A DNA stretch of 64,000 nucleotides, taken from Parvularcula sp. LCG005. GTDB taxonomy: Bacteria; Pseudomonadota; Alphaproteobacteria; Caulobacterales; Parvularculaceae. Shown here piece by piece: positions 8,604 to 18,172 of the stretch (positions within the stretch are counted from its first letter, which is position 1; every line of letters starts with the position of its first letter). Where the stretch lies: assembly GCF_032930845.1 (NCBI RefSeq), contig NZ_CP136758.1, positions 2,805,001 through 2,869,000 on the forward strand, in the 5' to 3' direction. The notes under the pieces were generated by a model, which saw only the letters and a list, made by a program, of their open reading frames with translations, had not been told where the DNA came from and searched no databases. The translations under genes were made by a program, and so were the position numbers.

Positions 8604-9944
8604 TCAGGCTTTCGCTGCGGCGTCCGGCGCGTAGCCCGACGGTGCGCGGTCAACGAACTCCGGATAGGCTTCGAGACCGAGTTCCGCGATATCGCCGCCC
8701 GCCATCTCGTCTTCCGCCGTCATGCGGATGCCGAGCGTCAGCTTCAGAGCGAACCAGACGATGGCGCTGGTCGGGATGACCCAAGCCGCAACAGCTGCAA
8801 CACCTGTAATCTGGGCGATGAAGCTCGCATCACCGTTGGTGGCCGGCACGATCAATGTCCCGAAGATACCGGCAATCAGGTGAACCGGAATGGCGCCAAC
8901 GACATCGTCGATCTTGAACTTGTCGAGCATCGGAATGGCGAAGGTCACGAGGACAGCACCAGCGGCACCGATCAGGATCGCTTCCCAGATGGCAGGGGTC
9001 AGCGGCTCGGCCGTGATGGAGACGAGACCGGCCAGCGCGCCGTTCAGCACCATGGTCAGGTCGACCTTCTTGTAGAGAACCTTCGTCAGCAGGGTCGCGG
9101 CAACCACGCCACCGGCAGCAGCCATGTTGGTATTCGCAAAGATCTGCGAGACCGCGACCGCGTCAGCCGCTGAACCCAGGGCCAGCTGCGATGCGCCGTT
9201 GAAACCGAACCAGCCGAGCCAGAGGATAAACGTACCCAGTGTGGCGAGCGGCAGGTTTGAGCCCGGCATGGGGGTCACGCGACCGTCGGTGAACTTGCCA
9301 ATCCGGGGACCAAGAATGAGCACGCCCACAAGCGCGGCCCAACCGCCAACCGAGTGCACGATGGTCGAGCCGGCAAAGTCTTGGAAATTGGCTTGGTCGA
9401 GCCAGCCGCCGCCCCATTTCCACGCCCCTACGACAGGGTAGATGATGGAGGTCAGAACGACCGTAAAGATCAGAAACGGGAACAGCTTGACCCGCTCGGC
9501 CACAGCACCGGAAACGATCGATGCGGCTGTCGCAACGAACACCATCTGGAAGAACCAGTCGGACGCAGCCGAATAGCCGGTATCAAGGGCGATCACCTCG
9601 TCGCTGGCGACCTCAGACGGCCCCCACGTCGTGAAAGAGCCGAAGAACTGGTCAACGCCGTCATACATCAGGTTGTAGCCGACGAGGTAGAACATGATGC
9701 CGGCCACAGCATAGAGAACCATGTTCTTCAGGCAGATATCCGCCACGTTCTTCGTGCGGACGAGGCCCGCTTCGAGCATGCAGAAGCCTGCGGCCATGAA
9801 CATGACGAGGAAGCCGCCGATCAGGAACAACAGGCTGTTGAAGACGAAAGTCACTTCCTCAGCGCTTTGCGCCATGGCGGGGGATGCCCAGATGCCGATG
9901 GCAGCCGAAAGGCCAGCCGCGACTGCGAATTGTTTCAGTTTCAT
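8604..9944 (-). CDS. amtB: Ammonium transporter
   Basis: Inner-membrane Amt/Rh channel of 446 residues with a cleavable signal peptide ending AMAQ near residue 26. Eleven or so hydrophobic helices follow. The pore-histidine segments are visible as STIVHSVGGWAAL and IPVHLIAGIFGT, and FGFNGASQL is a family signature. It follows glnK by 26 bp on the same strand, the near-universal glnK-amtB pair, in which GlnK plugs the channel when nitrogen is plentiful. Confidence 0.97.
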   Translation of the reverse strand: MKLKQFAVAAGLSAAIGIWASPAMAQSAEEVTFVFNSLLFLIGGFLVMFMAAGFCMLEAGLVRTKNVADICLKNMVLYAVAGIMFYLVGYNLMYDGVDQFFGSFTTWGPSEVASDEVIALDTGYSAASDWFFQMVFVATAASIVSGAVAERVKLFPFLIFTVVLTSIIYPVVGAWKWGGGWLDQANFQDFAGSTIVHSVGGWAALVGVLILGPRIGKFTDGRVTPMPGSNLPLATLGTFILWLGWFGFNGASQLALGSAADAVAVSQIFANTNMAAAGGVVAATLLTKVLYKKVDLTMVLNGALAGLVSITAEPLTPAIWEAILIGAAGAVLVTFAIPMLDKFKIDDVVGAIPVHLIAGIFGTLIVPATNGDASFIAQITGVAAVAAWVIPTSAIVWFALKLTLGIRMTAEDEMAGGDIAELGLEAYPEFVDRAPSGYAPDAAAKA

Positions 9945-9970
9945 GATCTGTCCTATTTTCGTTAGCCCGC

Positions 9971-10309
9971 TTAAAGGGCTTGCTCGCCCTGTTCGCCCGT
10001 CCGGATGCGCACCGCGCGCTCCAGCGGCTGGACAAAAACCTTGCCGGCGCCGATCCGGCCCGTATTGGCCGCCTCGACGATGGTTTCCACGACCTGCTGC
10101 TCAAGCGACGCCGGAACGGCGATCTCGATCTTCAGCTTCGGCGTGAACTGGACCTCATATTCGGCACCACGATAGACTTCGCGATGTCCCTTCTGGCGAC
10201 CGAAGCCGCGGACGTCGGACACAGTCAGGCCCGACACGGAGAGCGTAGACAGTGCCTCACGCACGTCATCCAGCTTCTGGGGCGTAATTATCGCAGTAAT
10301 GAGCTTCAT
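9971..10309 (-). CDS. glnK: Nitrogen regulatory protein PII
   Basis: Small trimeric signal protein of 112 residues that senses 2-oxoglutarate, ATP and ADP and is uridylylated on its T-loop. The start at 10309 (MKLITAII) matches the family N-terminus; the longer frame to 10378 does not. Tyr51 is present in the T-loop segment VYRGAEYEVQFTPK, and the C-terminal signature GRIGAGKVFVQPL is intact. First gene of the amtB unit, so GlnK rather than a stand-alone GlnB. Confidence 0.95.
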   Translation of the reverse strand: MKLITAIITPQKLDDVREALSTLSVSGLTVSDVRGFGRQKGHREVYRGAEYEVQFTPKLKIEIAVPASLEQQVVETIVEAANTGRIGAGKVFVQPLERAVRIRTGEQGEQAL

Positions 10310-10642
10310 TTGGCCTCTTCTTGATTGTTTATGAACGATAGAACCAGACTTTTGTGCAACGCAACCGATTTGTGACAATTAGGGCATCAATGGACATGGC
10401 TGTTGCATGAAAACACCACGATGACCTCGAGGTTGGGCCGTTTCTTTCAAACCTGATTCGCTCGCTGTGCCGTCGTCGATTCGGCTCTAGGTCAGTCGAG
10501 CGGGCAGCGTGCCAACCGCAACGGTACTTCTTTCCGGCCTGCCATGGGCCATGGGACTTGACGCCAGCAGGTTCAGGGTCATGTTGCGGGCAATTTCCTA
10601 TGCGTGTTCGCCCGACACGCGCAGCCACTGATTGAAAATTTT
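10310..10642. other. Intergenic region between divergent glnK and proB
   Basis: About 330 bp separating two divergently transcribed units. It should hold both promoters. Beyond the weak glnK promoter candidate I see no stable hairpin, no RNA gene and no convincing open frame; the frames that cross it have no family resemblance. Confidence 0.6.
10335..10364 (-). promoter_or_regulatory. Possible glnK promoter
   Basis: On the minus strand TTGCGT and TATCGT are separated by 18 nt, ending 26 nt before the glnK start. The match to a sigma-70 type promoter is modest. No convincing sigma-54 element with GG-N10-GC spacing was found in the gap. Confidence 0.3.
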
Positions 10643-11764
10643 GTGAGCCATACCGAAAGCGATACCCCCCCAGCAGAGCTTGACGCCGCCGCGGCCCTTG
10701 CCTCGGCGCGACGCGTTGTTGTCAAAATTGGATCGTCACTTCTGACCACCGATGCTGATGGTCGGCGCCCGCTGGACCTTACCGTCTTGGCGGCGGACGC
10801 CATCAAGGCCCTCGGCCCGAACGGTGACCTGTGTTTCGTCTCATCCGGTGCCGTGGCGCTTGGCCGCCAGCACCAGATCGAGGCGGGCATGACCGTTGCC
10901 GACAAACAGGCCCTCGCCGCGATTGGCCAGATCGACTTGATGGTGCAGTGGAGAGCCGCCCTGGCTGCCGTTGGCCGCAAGGCCGCGCAAATCTTGCTGA
11001 CACCCGAAATCACCGAACGCCGCCGGCGGTACCTGAACGCACGGGCCAGCCTGCGCACTCTTCTTGATTGGGGTATCATCCCGATCATCAATGAGAATGA
11101 CGTGGTGGCCACCACCGGCCTGCGATACGGCGATAATGACCGCCTGGCCGCCATGGCGGCTGGTCTGGTAGATGCCGATACGGTCGTCCTGCTGACCGAT
11201 GTTGATGGCCTTTATACCGACAACCCCGCCAAGAACCCGGACGCCAAACACGTCTCGCTGGTCAAACCGGAATATCTGACCCGTATCGACAAGTCAGGGA
11301 TGGATCCGGGATCGTCTGTGGGCACGGGCGGGATGGCCAGCAAGATCGATGCGGCGCGCCTGGCGACCTCATGGGGCCTGCGCGTCATCATCACCTCAGG
11401 CCGGACGCCCGAACCGTTCAGCGCAATTGCCAATGGCTCAGCACGGGCCACGGTGTTCGAAGCGGCACGCCCCATGGTGCCGGCCCGTCGGCGCTGGCTC
11501 GCAGGCCTGACCCCCACGGGCGGGATTGCCCATGTGGACGAGGGTGCGCTGAAAGCGCTGCGCGAAGGCAAGAGCCTTCTCGCGGTCGGCGTTTCGCGCA
11601 TCGACAAGCCATTTGAAGAGGGTGACGTCGTCTCGGTCGTCGCCCCGAATGGCAAACCGGTTGGCTTTGGCCTGGCGAAAGCCAGCTCCACAGCCATTGA
11701 GAACCGGTCCGTGAAGATTGCTTTTCACCGGGACGACTTTGTACTGGAGATGGATTCACAATGA
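10643..11764 (+). CDS. proB: Glutamate 5-kinase
   Basis: First step of proline synthesis, phosphorylating glutamate. The amino-acid kinase core starts with VVVKIGSSLL, then SSGAVALGRQ, NENDVVATTGLRYGDND and DVDGLYTDNP, and a C-terminal PUA-like domain with PARRRWLAG. Neither possible start has a good ribosome site. GTG at 10643 gives 373 residues, close to the usual 367-370, while GTG at 10604 adds 13 residues with no likely function. Its stop overlaps the proA start by 4 bp (ATGA), so the two are translationally coupled. Confidence 0.95.
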   Translation: MSHTESDTPPAELDAAAALASARRVVVKIGSSLLTTDADGRRPLDLTVLAADAIKALGPNGDLCFVSSGAVALGRQHQIEAGMTVADKQALAAIGQIDLMVQWRAALAAVGRKAAQILLTPEITERRRRYLNARASLRTLLDWGIIPIINENDVVATTGLRYGDNDRLAAMAAGLVDADTVVLLTDVDGLYTDNPAKNPDAKHVSLVKPEYLTRIDKSGMDPGSSVGTGGMASKIDAARLATSWGLRVIITSGRTPEPFSAIANGSARATVFEAARPMVPARRRWLAGLTPTGGIAHVDEGALKALREGKSLLAVGVSRIDKPFEEGDVVSVVAPNGKPVGFGLAKASSTAIENRSVKIAFHRDDFVLEMDSQ

Positions 11765-13020
11765 CGGACGAGATCACGACCTTGGTCGGCCAGTTGGGCA
11801 AGGATGCCCGTGCCGCCGGCCGTATCCTCGCAACACTACCGGCAGACAAGCGGCGCGAAGGCATTCTGGCCCTCGCCGATGCGGTGGACGCGCGCAAGAA
11901 CGACATTCTGGAAGCCAATCAGAAGGACCTCGACGCGGGCGCCCATCTGTCCGATGCCATGAAGGACAGGCTGGCTCTGGACGAGGGCCGTCTTGACGGC
12001 GCGGTCGAGGGTCTGCGCATGGTCGCCAATCTCGATGACCCCGTCGGCAGCGTCATCGCCGAATGGGATCGACCCAATGGCCTGCATATCGAGCGCGTGC
12101 GAATGCCGATGGGCGTCATCGCCGTGATCTATGAGGCCCGCCCCATGGTCACGGTCGATGCGGCATCTCTTTGCATGAAGTCCGGCAACGCGGTGATCCT
12201 GCGGCCCGGCTCCGACAGCCTGCACACATCGCGCATGCTGGGCGAGATCATGGCATCAGCCTTTGAAAGCGCGGGCCTGCCCAAAGCTGCGGCGCAGGTG
12301 GTGCCAACACCGGACCGTGCTGCAGTGGGTGAAATCCTCAAAGGCGCGGGCGGCAATATTGATGTGGTTGTCCCAAGAGGCGGCCGCTCTCTCGTCGAGC
12401 GCGTGCAGAACGAGGCCCGTGTGCCGGTGATCGGCCATCTCGAAGGCCTTTGCCACGTCTATCTCGACAAGGATGCCGACGCCGACATGGCCCGCGATAT
12501 CATCGTCAACGCCAAGATGCGCCGCACCGGCGTTTGCGGCTCAGCAGAAACCGTGCTGATCGATCGGGCCGTGGCGTCCCGCCTCGTACCATTGGTCACG
12601 GAAGCCCTGAGCGCTGCGGGATGCGAAATTCGCGGCGATCAGGACAGCCAGGTGTTCGACGACCGGATCAAGGCGGCCGAAGAGGCAGACTGGACCACAG
12701 AATATCTCGGCCCCACGATTGCCATGGCGGTGGTCGACGGTGTCGAAGGCGCCATCGACCACATTGCCGTTTACGGCAGCGGTCATACTGAAAGCATTGT
12801 GACGGATAATCAGGATACGGCAGACCGTTTTCAGGCCGCCGTGGACAGCTCCATCGTCATGCACAACGCCTCCACCCAGTTCGCCGATGGTGGTGAATTC
12901 GGGATGGGCGCGGAGATCGGCATTGCCACGGGTCGTCTGGCGCCCCGCGGCCCGGTCGGCGCCGAACAGCTGTGCACGTATAAATATCTGGTTAAAGGCA
13001 ATGGCCAGACCCGGCCATGA
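11761..13020 (+). CDS. proA: Gamma-glutamyl phosphate reductase
   Basis: Second step of proline synthesis, reducing glutamyl-5-phosphate to the semialdehyde with NADPH. The 419 residues are of normal length. Catalytic Cys is in MRRTGVCGSAE near residue 260. Other family blocks are MGVIAVIYEARPMVT, CMKSGNAVILRPGSD and GEFGMGAEIGIATGRLAPRG. The ATGA overlap with proB and the terminator after the stop define a two-gene proBA operon. Confidence 0.97.
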   Translation: MTDEITTLVGQLGKDARAAGRILATLPADKRREGILALADAVDARKNDILEANQKDLDAGAHLSDAMKDRLALDEGRLDGAVEGLRMVANLDDPVGSVIAEWDRPNGLHIERVRMPMGVIAVIYEARPMVTVDAASLCMKSGNAVILRPGSDSLHTSRMLGEIMASAFESAGLPKAAAQVVPTPDRAAVGEILKGAGGNIDVVVPRGGRSLVERVQNEARVPVIGHLEGLCHVYLDKDADADMARDIIVNAKMRRTGVCGSAETVLIDRAVASRLVPLVTEALSAAGCEIRGDQDSQVFDDRIKAAEEADWTTEYLGPTIAMAVVDGVEGAIDHIAVYGSGHTESIVTDNQDTADRFQAAVDSSIVMHNASTQFADGGEFGMGAEIGIATGRLAPRGPVGAEQLCTYKYLVKGNGQTRP

Positions 13021-13036
13021 CCCCTTCCCCCAAATG

Positions 13037-13075
13037 AAAAAAGCCGCGCCGAGAAATCCCTGGCGCGGCTTTTTT
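13037..13075. terminator. Bidirectional terminator between proA and the RmuC-like gene
   Basis: AAAAAAGCCGCGCC (13037-13050) and its exact complement GGCGCGGCTTTTTT (13062-13075) surround an 11-nt loop. The A/T tracts on both sides serve both convergent genes. Confidence 0.9.
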
Positions 13076-13089
13076 GTTCTTTGGGTCTT

Positions 13090-15183
13090 TTACCGGAGCG
13101 GGTCAGGCCGGTCATCATCGAACCGGGCGGTGGGTTTCTTTTCCCGGCCGCTTCCCTGCTGCCAGTCCGGCGTACCGTCAAAGCGGTGCTGTTCGGCCAT
13201 TTCTTCGGCCAGCTCCTTGACCGACGCATCGCGATAATCCGACGCGTAGAGATCGTCATCGGCGGGACGATCATCGTCCTCAACCGGTTGGTCGGCGGAT
13301 GAGATCAACCCGCGCAGGGTGCCGCGCGTCCGCTCCAGCTCTTCGGACAGGTGTGCCGAACGGCGACGAAGGGCGGTGACTTCCTGGCGCAGGCGCTCAT
13401 CCTCTTCCTTCTTGGAGGCCTGGGCCGAAGCACGGCTCGAGCGCTGCTCAAGATCATCAGCATCCGGAAGCAGATTGCGGATCAGGTGCAGTGTTCCCAT
13501 CAGGGTCGATGGCGACACAAGCCAGACACGGGCGCGTTGGCTGTCGCGCACCAGATCCGGGAAGCGGTCATGCAGGATCGTGTACGCCGCTTCAGACGGC
13601 AGGAACAGGATGCAGCTATCGGCCGTCTCATTTGGCGCGATGCAGCGATCGGCGGCCTCAAGAATGGCCCGCAGAATGGCGCGGCGGAAGCCGTCCTCTG
13701 CGCCTTTGGCCTGTGGCAGGTTGCGACGGACCGCATCGCGGGATGGCAACTCGTGGAAGGCCTCCATCGGGAAGCCCGCATCGATGGCGATTTTCTCGCG
13801 CAGGCCGTCAAAGCTGATCAGGCAGTCAGCGGTTTCACCATTCGTCAGTGTAGCCCCGAACGAATAGCTGCCTTCAGGCAAGGTGCCGCGGATCACATCC
13901 GCGAGGCGAACGGTCACGGCACTGTCCTGTGCTGCGCGGTCAAGGATCGCCCGTTCAAGGCGCCCGAAATGTTCTTTGACCTCGTCCATGTCATTGCCCA
14001 TGGCGCCCAGCTTCACGCCGGTGGCCGAAAGGTCTGCACGGACCGATTTGATCTCGTCGAACACGGATTTGACCTCGGAATGGACAAGGCCCACTTCGGC
14101 AAAGCGCGTTTCAAGGATCTGCGTGATCGCACGGATACGCTGTCCCTGCCCTTCAATGGCCGAAGAGATCCGGTCCACCTGCTGGCCCAATGTCGTGACA
14201 TTGCGGCCCATCTCAAGGGACTGATCAGCAATCGGCATGGAACTGGCGTGACGTTTGTCGAGGCTTTCCAGCTTGCGGTCGATCGCGGAGATCACAAGAT
14301 CCAGCCTTGATGACTGCTCACTTTTCAGCATTTCGAACTGATCGGTGAATTCAGCGCGCATGCTGTCGATCCGCTGGGACTGACGCCGCTCTGCTTTTTC
14401 AATATCATCGCGGATGAACGGCGCAACGAATGGCCGGCCATAATCGTCGGTCGACAGCCCAGCCGCATAGGGGCCATGTTTTGGCAGGTCGGGTTCTGGC
14501 GATGGACGCACAAAGGTTGCGTTGTTTTCGACCTTTTCCCGACCACCAGCGAAAGAATATCGGCGCTGTTCCGGCTCTTCTTCCTCAATCTCGTCCGCAG
14601 GCTCTTCCTCATCGACGTCAATCGTGACGTCATCCTCATCGAGTTCTGCGGTTTCAAGCTCGGTTTCTTCGGAACGAAGCGGCACGACATTGGGGTGCTC
14701 GACCTCGGCCTCGTCGATTTCGACGTCACCAATGTCATCTGCGCTCACGGTCTCGAACGGTGTCTCCCCCTCATCGGACCAGTCGATCGGCGAGCTGTCC
14801 TCGTCATGGTCTACAGTATCGGCCTCGGCATCTGTGGCGTAGGGTTGAGGATCATCGAAGATGACTTCAGCAAACTCACCGTCATCGGCCGGGTAGCGTC
14901 GATTATCTGACATTTCATCGTCCCCTTCGAACTCGAACAACGGAGAAGCCTGGGTTTCAACGCCCGTGCGCTGGCGGCGATAGCGTCCGGCGATCATCAG
15001 CAGCATGATGCCGACAATGGCTGCCACCACCACAAAGAAGATCCAAAGGCCGTATTGACTGAAAAATCCATCCGACGCCTGGCCGGAAATATTGCGCAAT
15101 TGCGCCTCGGCGCGCGCCATTTCCTCTTCCATCGGGATTGGCGCATCAAGCACGTTGCCGACGCTTTTCAAGATACTCTTCAT
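13090..15183 (-). CDS. RmuC-like membrane-anchored coiled-coil protein
   Basis: A 697-residue protein placed beside def, where many alphaproteobacteria carry rmuC. The start at 15183 is chosen for its GGAAGG site. It has one membrane helix at about 46-67, a strongly acidic Asp/Glu-rich linker at about 85-220, long coiled coil at about 260-400, and an RmuC-like region at about 430-590. A basic/acidic coiled tail follows. The RmuC signature LVSPSTLMGTLHLIRNLL is clear. However, the place where RmuC proteins have D-A/S-K (the PD-(D/E)XK lysine) reads IDAGFPMEAF, so the predicted nuclease site looks lost. The long acidic linker is also unusual. It may be a structural rather than enzymatic homologue. 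Confidence 0.72.
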   Translation of the reverse strand: MKSILKSVGNVLDAPIPMEEEMARAEAQLRNISGQASDGFFSQYGLWIFFVVVAAIVGIMLLMIAGRYRRQRTGVETQASPLFEFEGDDEMSDNRRYPADDGEFAEVIFDDPQPYATDAEADTVDHDEDSSPIDWSDEGETPFETVSADDIGDVEIDEAEVEHPNVVPLRSEETELETAELDEDDVTIDVDEEEPADEIEEEEPEQRRYSFAGGREKVENNATFVRPSPEPDLPKHGPYAAGLSTDDYGRPFVAPFIRDDIEKAERRQSQRIDSMRAEFTDQFEMLKSEQSSRLDLVISAIDRKLESLDKRHASSMPIADQSLEMGRNVTTLGQQVDRISSAIEGQGQRIRAITQILETRFAEVGLVHSEVKSVFDEIKSVRADLSATGVKLGAMGNDMDEVKEHFGRLERAILDRAAQDSAVTVRLADVIRGTLPEGSYSFGATLTNGETADCLISFDGLREKIAIDAGFPMEAFHELPSRDAVRRNLPQAKGAEDGFRRAILRAILEAADRCIAPNETADSCILFLPSEAAYTILHDRFPDLVRDSQRARVWLVSPSTLMGTLHLIRNLLPDADDLEQRSSRASAQASKKEEDERLRQEVTALRRRSAHLSEELERTRGTLRGLISSADQPVEDDDRPADDDLYASDYRDASVKELAEEMAEQHRFDGTPDWQQGSGREKKPTARFDDDRPDPLR

Positions 15184-15383
15184 ACTAGCCTTCCCGGCAA
15201 ACTCCCAAACCGACAAACAGTAAGTCGTCCCCTATTGGGAACAGCGTATGCCACCAGTTTGATAAAAGCGAGAGCCGTGCCAGCTTAACCTTAGCTCATG
15301 ACTTGCCTCGTTTCGCCCTTCAAACCAATCGCAGTGGTACCGGGCGGATTGACCCGGCCGCAACTCGCCCTTACCTCCACCCC

Positions 15384-15899
15384 ATGTCCATTCGTCCCAT
15401 ATTGACCGCCCCTGATCCGCGCCTGCGCGAAATTTCCAAACCCGTCTCCGAGGTGACGGACGAACTGCGCGCCCTGATGGATGACATGCTGGAGACCATG
15501 TATGATGCCCCCGGCATCGGTCTCGCCGCCATCCAGGTCGGTGTCCCCTTGCGGATAATCGTGATGGACCTCGCCGACAAGGACGAGCCGCCACAACCCC
15601 GCTACTTCGTGAACCCCGTCATCAGAGACCCGTCAGACGACCTGCAGCCTTATGAAGAAGGGTGCCTGTCGGTGCCGGACTTCTATGACGAAGTTGAACG
15701 TCCCGCTCGTTGCGTGGTTGATTATGTCGATTACAACGGCAATGCGCAAACGCTTGAAGCGGAAGGCCTGCTGGCGGTCTGCATTCAGCATGAAATGGAC
15801 CACCTCGAGGGTGTCCTGTTCATCGACCATCTGTCGCGCCTGAAGCGTGAGCGGATCATGAAAAAACTGAAGAAAGAGCGGCTGGCCGCCGCCTACTGA
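15384..15899 (+). CDS. def: Peptide deformylase
   Basis: Metalloenzyme removing the formyl group from new proteins. It has 171 residues with all three family motifs: [17 protein letters not shown] and QHEMDHLEG, giving the Cys and two His metal ligands plus the catalytic Glu. The start at ATG 15384 (MSIRPIL) matches family length; the frame extends upstream without similarity. fmt starts 7 bp after the stop, so the two steps of N-terminal formyl handling are co-transcribed. Confidence 0.97.
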   Translation: MSIRPILTAPDPRLREISKPVSEVTDELRALMDDMLETMYDAPGIGLAAIQVGVPLRIIVMDLADKDEPPQPRYFVNPVIRDPSDDLQPYEEGCLSVPDFYDEVERPARCVVDYVDYNGNAQTLEAEGLLAVCIQHEMDHLEGVLFIDHLSRLKRERIMKKLKKERLAAAY

Positions 15900-15906
15900 G
15901 GGTTCA

Positions 15907-16854
15907 ATGCGCCTGATTTTCATGGGGACGCCGGCCTTTGCCGTGCCCTCCCTCGCGAGCCTGGTTGCGAATGGGCATGAAGTCGCTGCGGTCTATACCC
16001 AACCCCCGCGACCAGCGGGCCGTGGCCACAAGCTCACCCCGTCGCCGGTCCATGCCTTCGCGCTTGAGCACGGGCTGGAAGTGCGGACACCAGAGAACTT
16101 CAAGGCCAGCGAAGATCGTGAAGCGTTTGCCGCCTTGGGCGCGGAAGTGGCCGTGGTTGTCGCGTATGGCCTGATCCTGCCTCGCGCCATTCTCGAAGCG
16201 CCCGAGCTTGGCTGCATCAACGTTCACGCTTCCCTTCTGCCCCGCTGGCGGGGGGCTGCGCCGATCCAACGGGCGATCATGGCGGGCGACCGCCATACGG
16301 GCGTGCAGGTCATGCAGATGGAGAAAGGGCTCGATACAGGCCCGATCCTCCTGTCCGAGACCGTGCCGATCGATCCGCATATGACCGCTGACAAGCTGAC
16401 GGATCATCTTTCCCATGTGGGTGCAGAGCTGCTGCCCCGGGCGTTGGCGGCCCTCTCCCGCGGCGGTATTGTACCGCATCCGCAATCAGAAGATGGCATT
16501 ACCTACGCCTCCAAGATCGATAGTGCCGAAGCGGTCGTTGACTGGACCCGACCAGCGGCTGAAGTCGACGCCCATATCCGGGGCCTGTCGCCATTTCCGG
16601 GCGCCAAGACACAGCTTCTCCGGGAGGGCAACGACCCTGTCCGCCTCAAGCTCGTCCTGTCACAAGGCGGTGATACCCCATCGTCCGCTGCACCCGGCAC
16701 CATTGTCAGTGCTGGCAATGAGGGTATCGATGTGGCGGCTGGCGACGGACAGACCGTTCGGCTGCTGACCCTCCAGCGCGAGGGCAAGGCGGCGCAGCCG
16801 GCTAGCGAATTTCTGCGCGGGATGCCGATCAAACCTGGCGACCGCCTGGGCTGA
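15907..16854 (+). CDS. fmt: Methionyl-tRNA formyltransferase
   Basis: Formylates initiator Met-tRNA using 10-formyl-tetrahydrofolate. The 315 residues contain FMGTPAFAVPSL at the N-terminus, the catalytic block NVHASLLPRWRGAAPIQRAI, GLDTGPIL, and a C-terminal OB-fold with LSPFPGAKT. GAGGGTTCA before ATG 15907 is a good ribosome site. It lies between def and truA with only a few bases either side. Confidence 0.97.
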   Translation: MRLIFMGTPAFAVPSLASLVANGHEVAAVYTQPPRPAGRGHKLTPSPVHAFALEHGLEVRTPENFKASEDREAFAALGAEVAVVVAYGLILPRAILEAPELGCINVHASLLPRWRGAAPIQRAIMAGDRHTGVQVMQMEKGLDTGPILLSETVPIDPHMTADKLTDHLSHVGAELLPRALAALSRGGIVPHPQSEDGITYASKIDSAEAVVDWTRPAAEVDAHIRGLSPFPGAKTQLLREGNDPVRLKLVLSQGGDTPSSAAPGTIVSAGNEGIDVAAGDGQTVRLLTLQREGKAAQPASEFLRGMPIKPGDRLG

Positions 16855-16856
16855 TC

Positions 16857-17600
16857 ATGCCGCGCTATCGCATCGACATCGAATATGACGGGACCGGCCT
16901 CGTCGGCTGGCAGCGGCAGGACAATGGCCCCTCCGTGCAGCAGGCGATCGAGGCAGCCGGTGCGGCGCTCAGTGGCGCGGCTTCACCCGTCTATGCTGCC
17001 GGACGGACCGATGCCGGTGTCCATGCCATTGCCATGACAGCGCACATCGACCTGCAAAAGGCCTTTCCGACCGATACAGTCAGAGACGGCCTGAATGCCC
17101 ATTTGCGGGATCACCGGATCACGGTTCTTGAGGCCGCTGCCGTCGACGACGACTTCCATGCACGCTTTTCCTGTACCGGGCGGCATTACCGCTATCGCCT
17201 GGTGGATCGGCGGTCGCCCCCGGCCCTCGAACAGAACCGGGTCTGGCATGTGCGACATGCCCTCGACCACGAAAAGATGCAGGCCGCCGCCAGTGCCCTA
17301 CTGGGCCTGCACGACTTCACGACCTACCGATCGGCCCATTGCCAGGCCAAGAGTCCGGTAAAAACGTTGACGCAATTCGATGTGGAACGGGTCGATGGCG
17401 AGGTTGTCTGCCGACTGCACGCGCCGTCATTCCTGCATAACCAGGTGCGGTCTCTTGTTGGCACCATCGCGCAGGTGGGACTGGGGCGGCAGGGCGTGGA
17501 CTGGCCGCGCCAGATGCTGGACGCCTGCGACCGGACCCTTTGCGGGCCGGTGGCCCCGGCCAGTGGGCTCTATTTCGTGAAGGCGGATTACCCCGCCTAG
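16857..17600 (+). CDS. truA: tRNA pseudouridine(38-40) synthase
   Basis: Makes pseudouridine at positions 38-40 of the tRNA anticodon arm. 247 residues with the catalytic aspartate in GRTDAGVHA and family blocks YDGTGLVGWQRQ and FLHNQVRSLVGT. It starts 2 bp after fmt, so def-fmt-truA is one operon. Its stop overlaps the stop of the convergent downstream gene by 4 bp. Confidence 0.97.
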   Translation: MPRYRIDIEYDGTGLVGWQRQDNGPSVQQAIEAAGAALSGAASPVYAAGRTDAGVHAIAMTAHIDLQKAFPTDTVRDGLNAHLRDHRITVLEAAAVDDDFHARFSCTGRHYRYRLVDRRSPPALEQNRVWHVRHALDHEKMQAAASALLGLHDFTTYRSAHCQAKSPVKTLTQFDVERVDGEVVCRLHAPSFLHNQVRSLVGTIAQVGLGRQGVDWPRQMLDACDRTLCGPVAPASGLYFVKADYPA

Positions 17601-18172
17601 CGCAGGCTACGTTTCGCCGATGGCGCCTGGGACTTGGGGCCTTCACTGGCGGAAATCGGTGCCGACGTTGTCGCCGTGCCGGTTACCCCGGGTTCAACCG
17701 CCACTTCGGCCTTGCGCAGGTAGGGGATGACAGGGTGCACGCGGCGATCATAGGCAATCGTGATCTTGCTGGCGCAGGTGGCAGCGGATTCCTGCAGGAA
17801 CGTCCCGCGGGCCTGAGCGGCGTCGGAAGTGTCCCCTTTTGGCAGATCGTCATGAACGGCCTGGGCGGCATCATTGGCTGCCTTCTGCAGCACAGCAGCA
17901 CCGGCCCCGGGCGAGGAGCGCGACAATTCATATTCCCACACCGCCAAAGCGTCCTTGAATCCCCGACGGATATGGGACGGCACGTTCGGCGCTGACTGCA
18001 AGGCATCAAGCATCTGTGCATAAACCACAGCGCACCGTGCAGCCTCGTTCATTGCGAAGGGTGGCGGCGCGGGCAGGACCTTGGGCCCGGTCCCGGCGCC
18101 CGATGACTGCGCCAGCGCGCTGGCAGAGACCATAGCGGCAGACGATGCGATGAGAGTGGCGATGAGGCGCAT
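17597..18172 (-). CDS. Secreted protein of unknown function
   Basis: 191 residues with a signal peptide (MRLIATLIASSAAMVSASALAQ) and a mature alpha-helical, alanine-rich region at about 40-130 containing two Cys. A Pro/Ser/Ala/Thr-rich tail with several basic residues ends it. No family recognised. It stands alone, convergent with truA with a 4-bp stop overlap and 99 bp downstream of truB on the same strand. Coding is supported by the clean signal peptide and its position. Confidence 0.7.
   Translation of the reverse strand: MRLIATLIASSAAMVSASALAQSSGAGTGPKVLPAPPPFAMNEAARCAVVYAQMLDALQSAPNVPSHIRRGFKDALAVWEYELSRSSPGAGAAVLQKAANDAAQAVHDDLPKGDTSDAAQARGTFLQESAATCASKITIAYDRRVHPVIPYLRKAEVAVEPGVTGTATTSAPISASEGPKSQAPSAKRSLR

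Noticed and set aside
10310-10400. Search for a sigma-54 promoter or NtrC site before glnK
   Set aside because: GG-N10-GC spacing could not be found; the closest match is two bases too long.
10329-10628. 99-residue minus-strand frame in the glnK/proB gap
   Set aside because: Composition typical of random GC-rich sequence and it spans the promoter region of proB.
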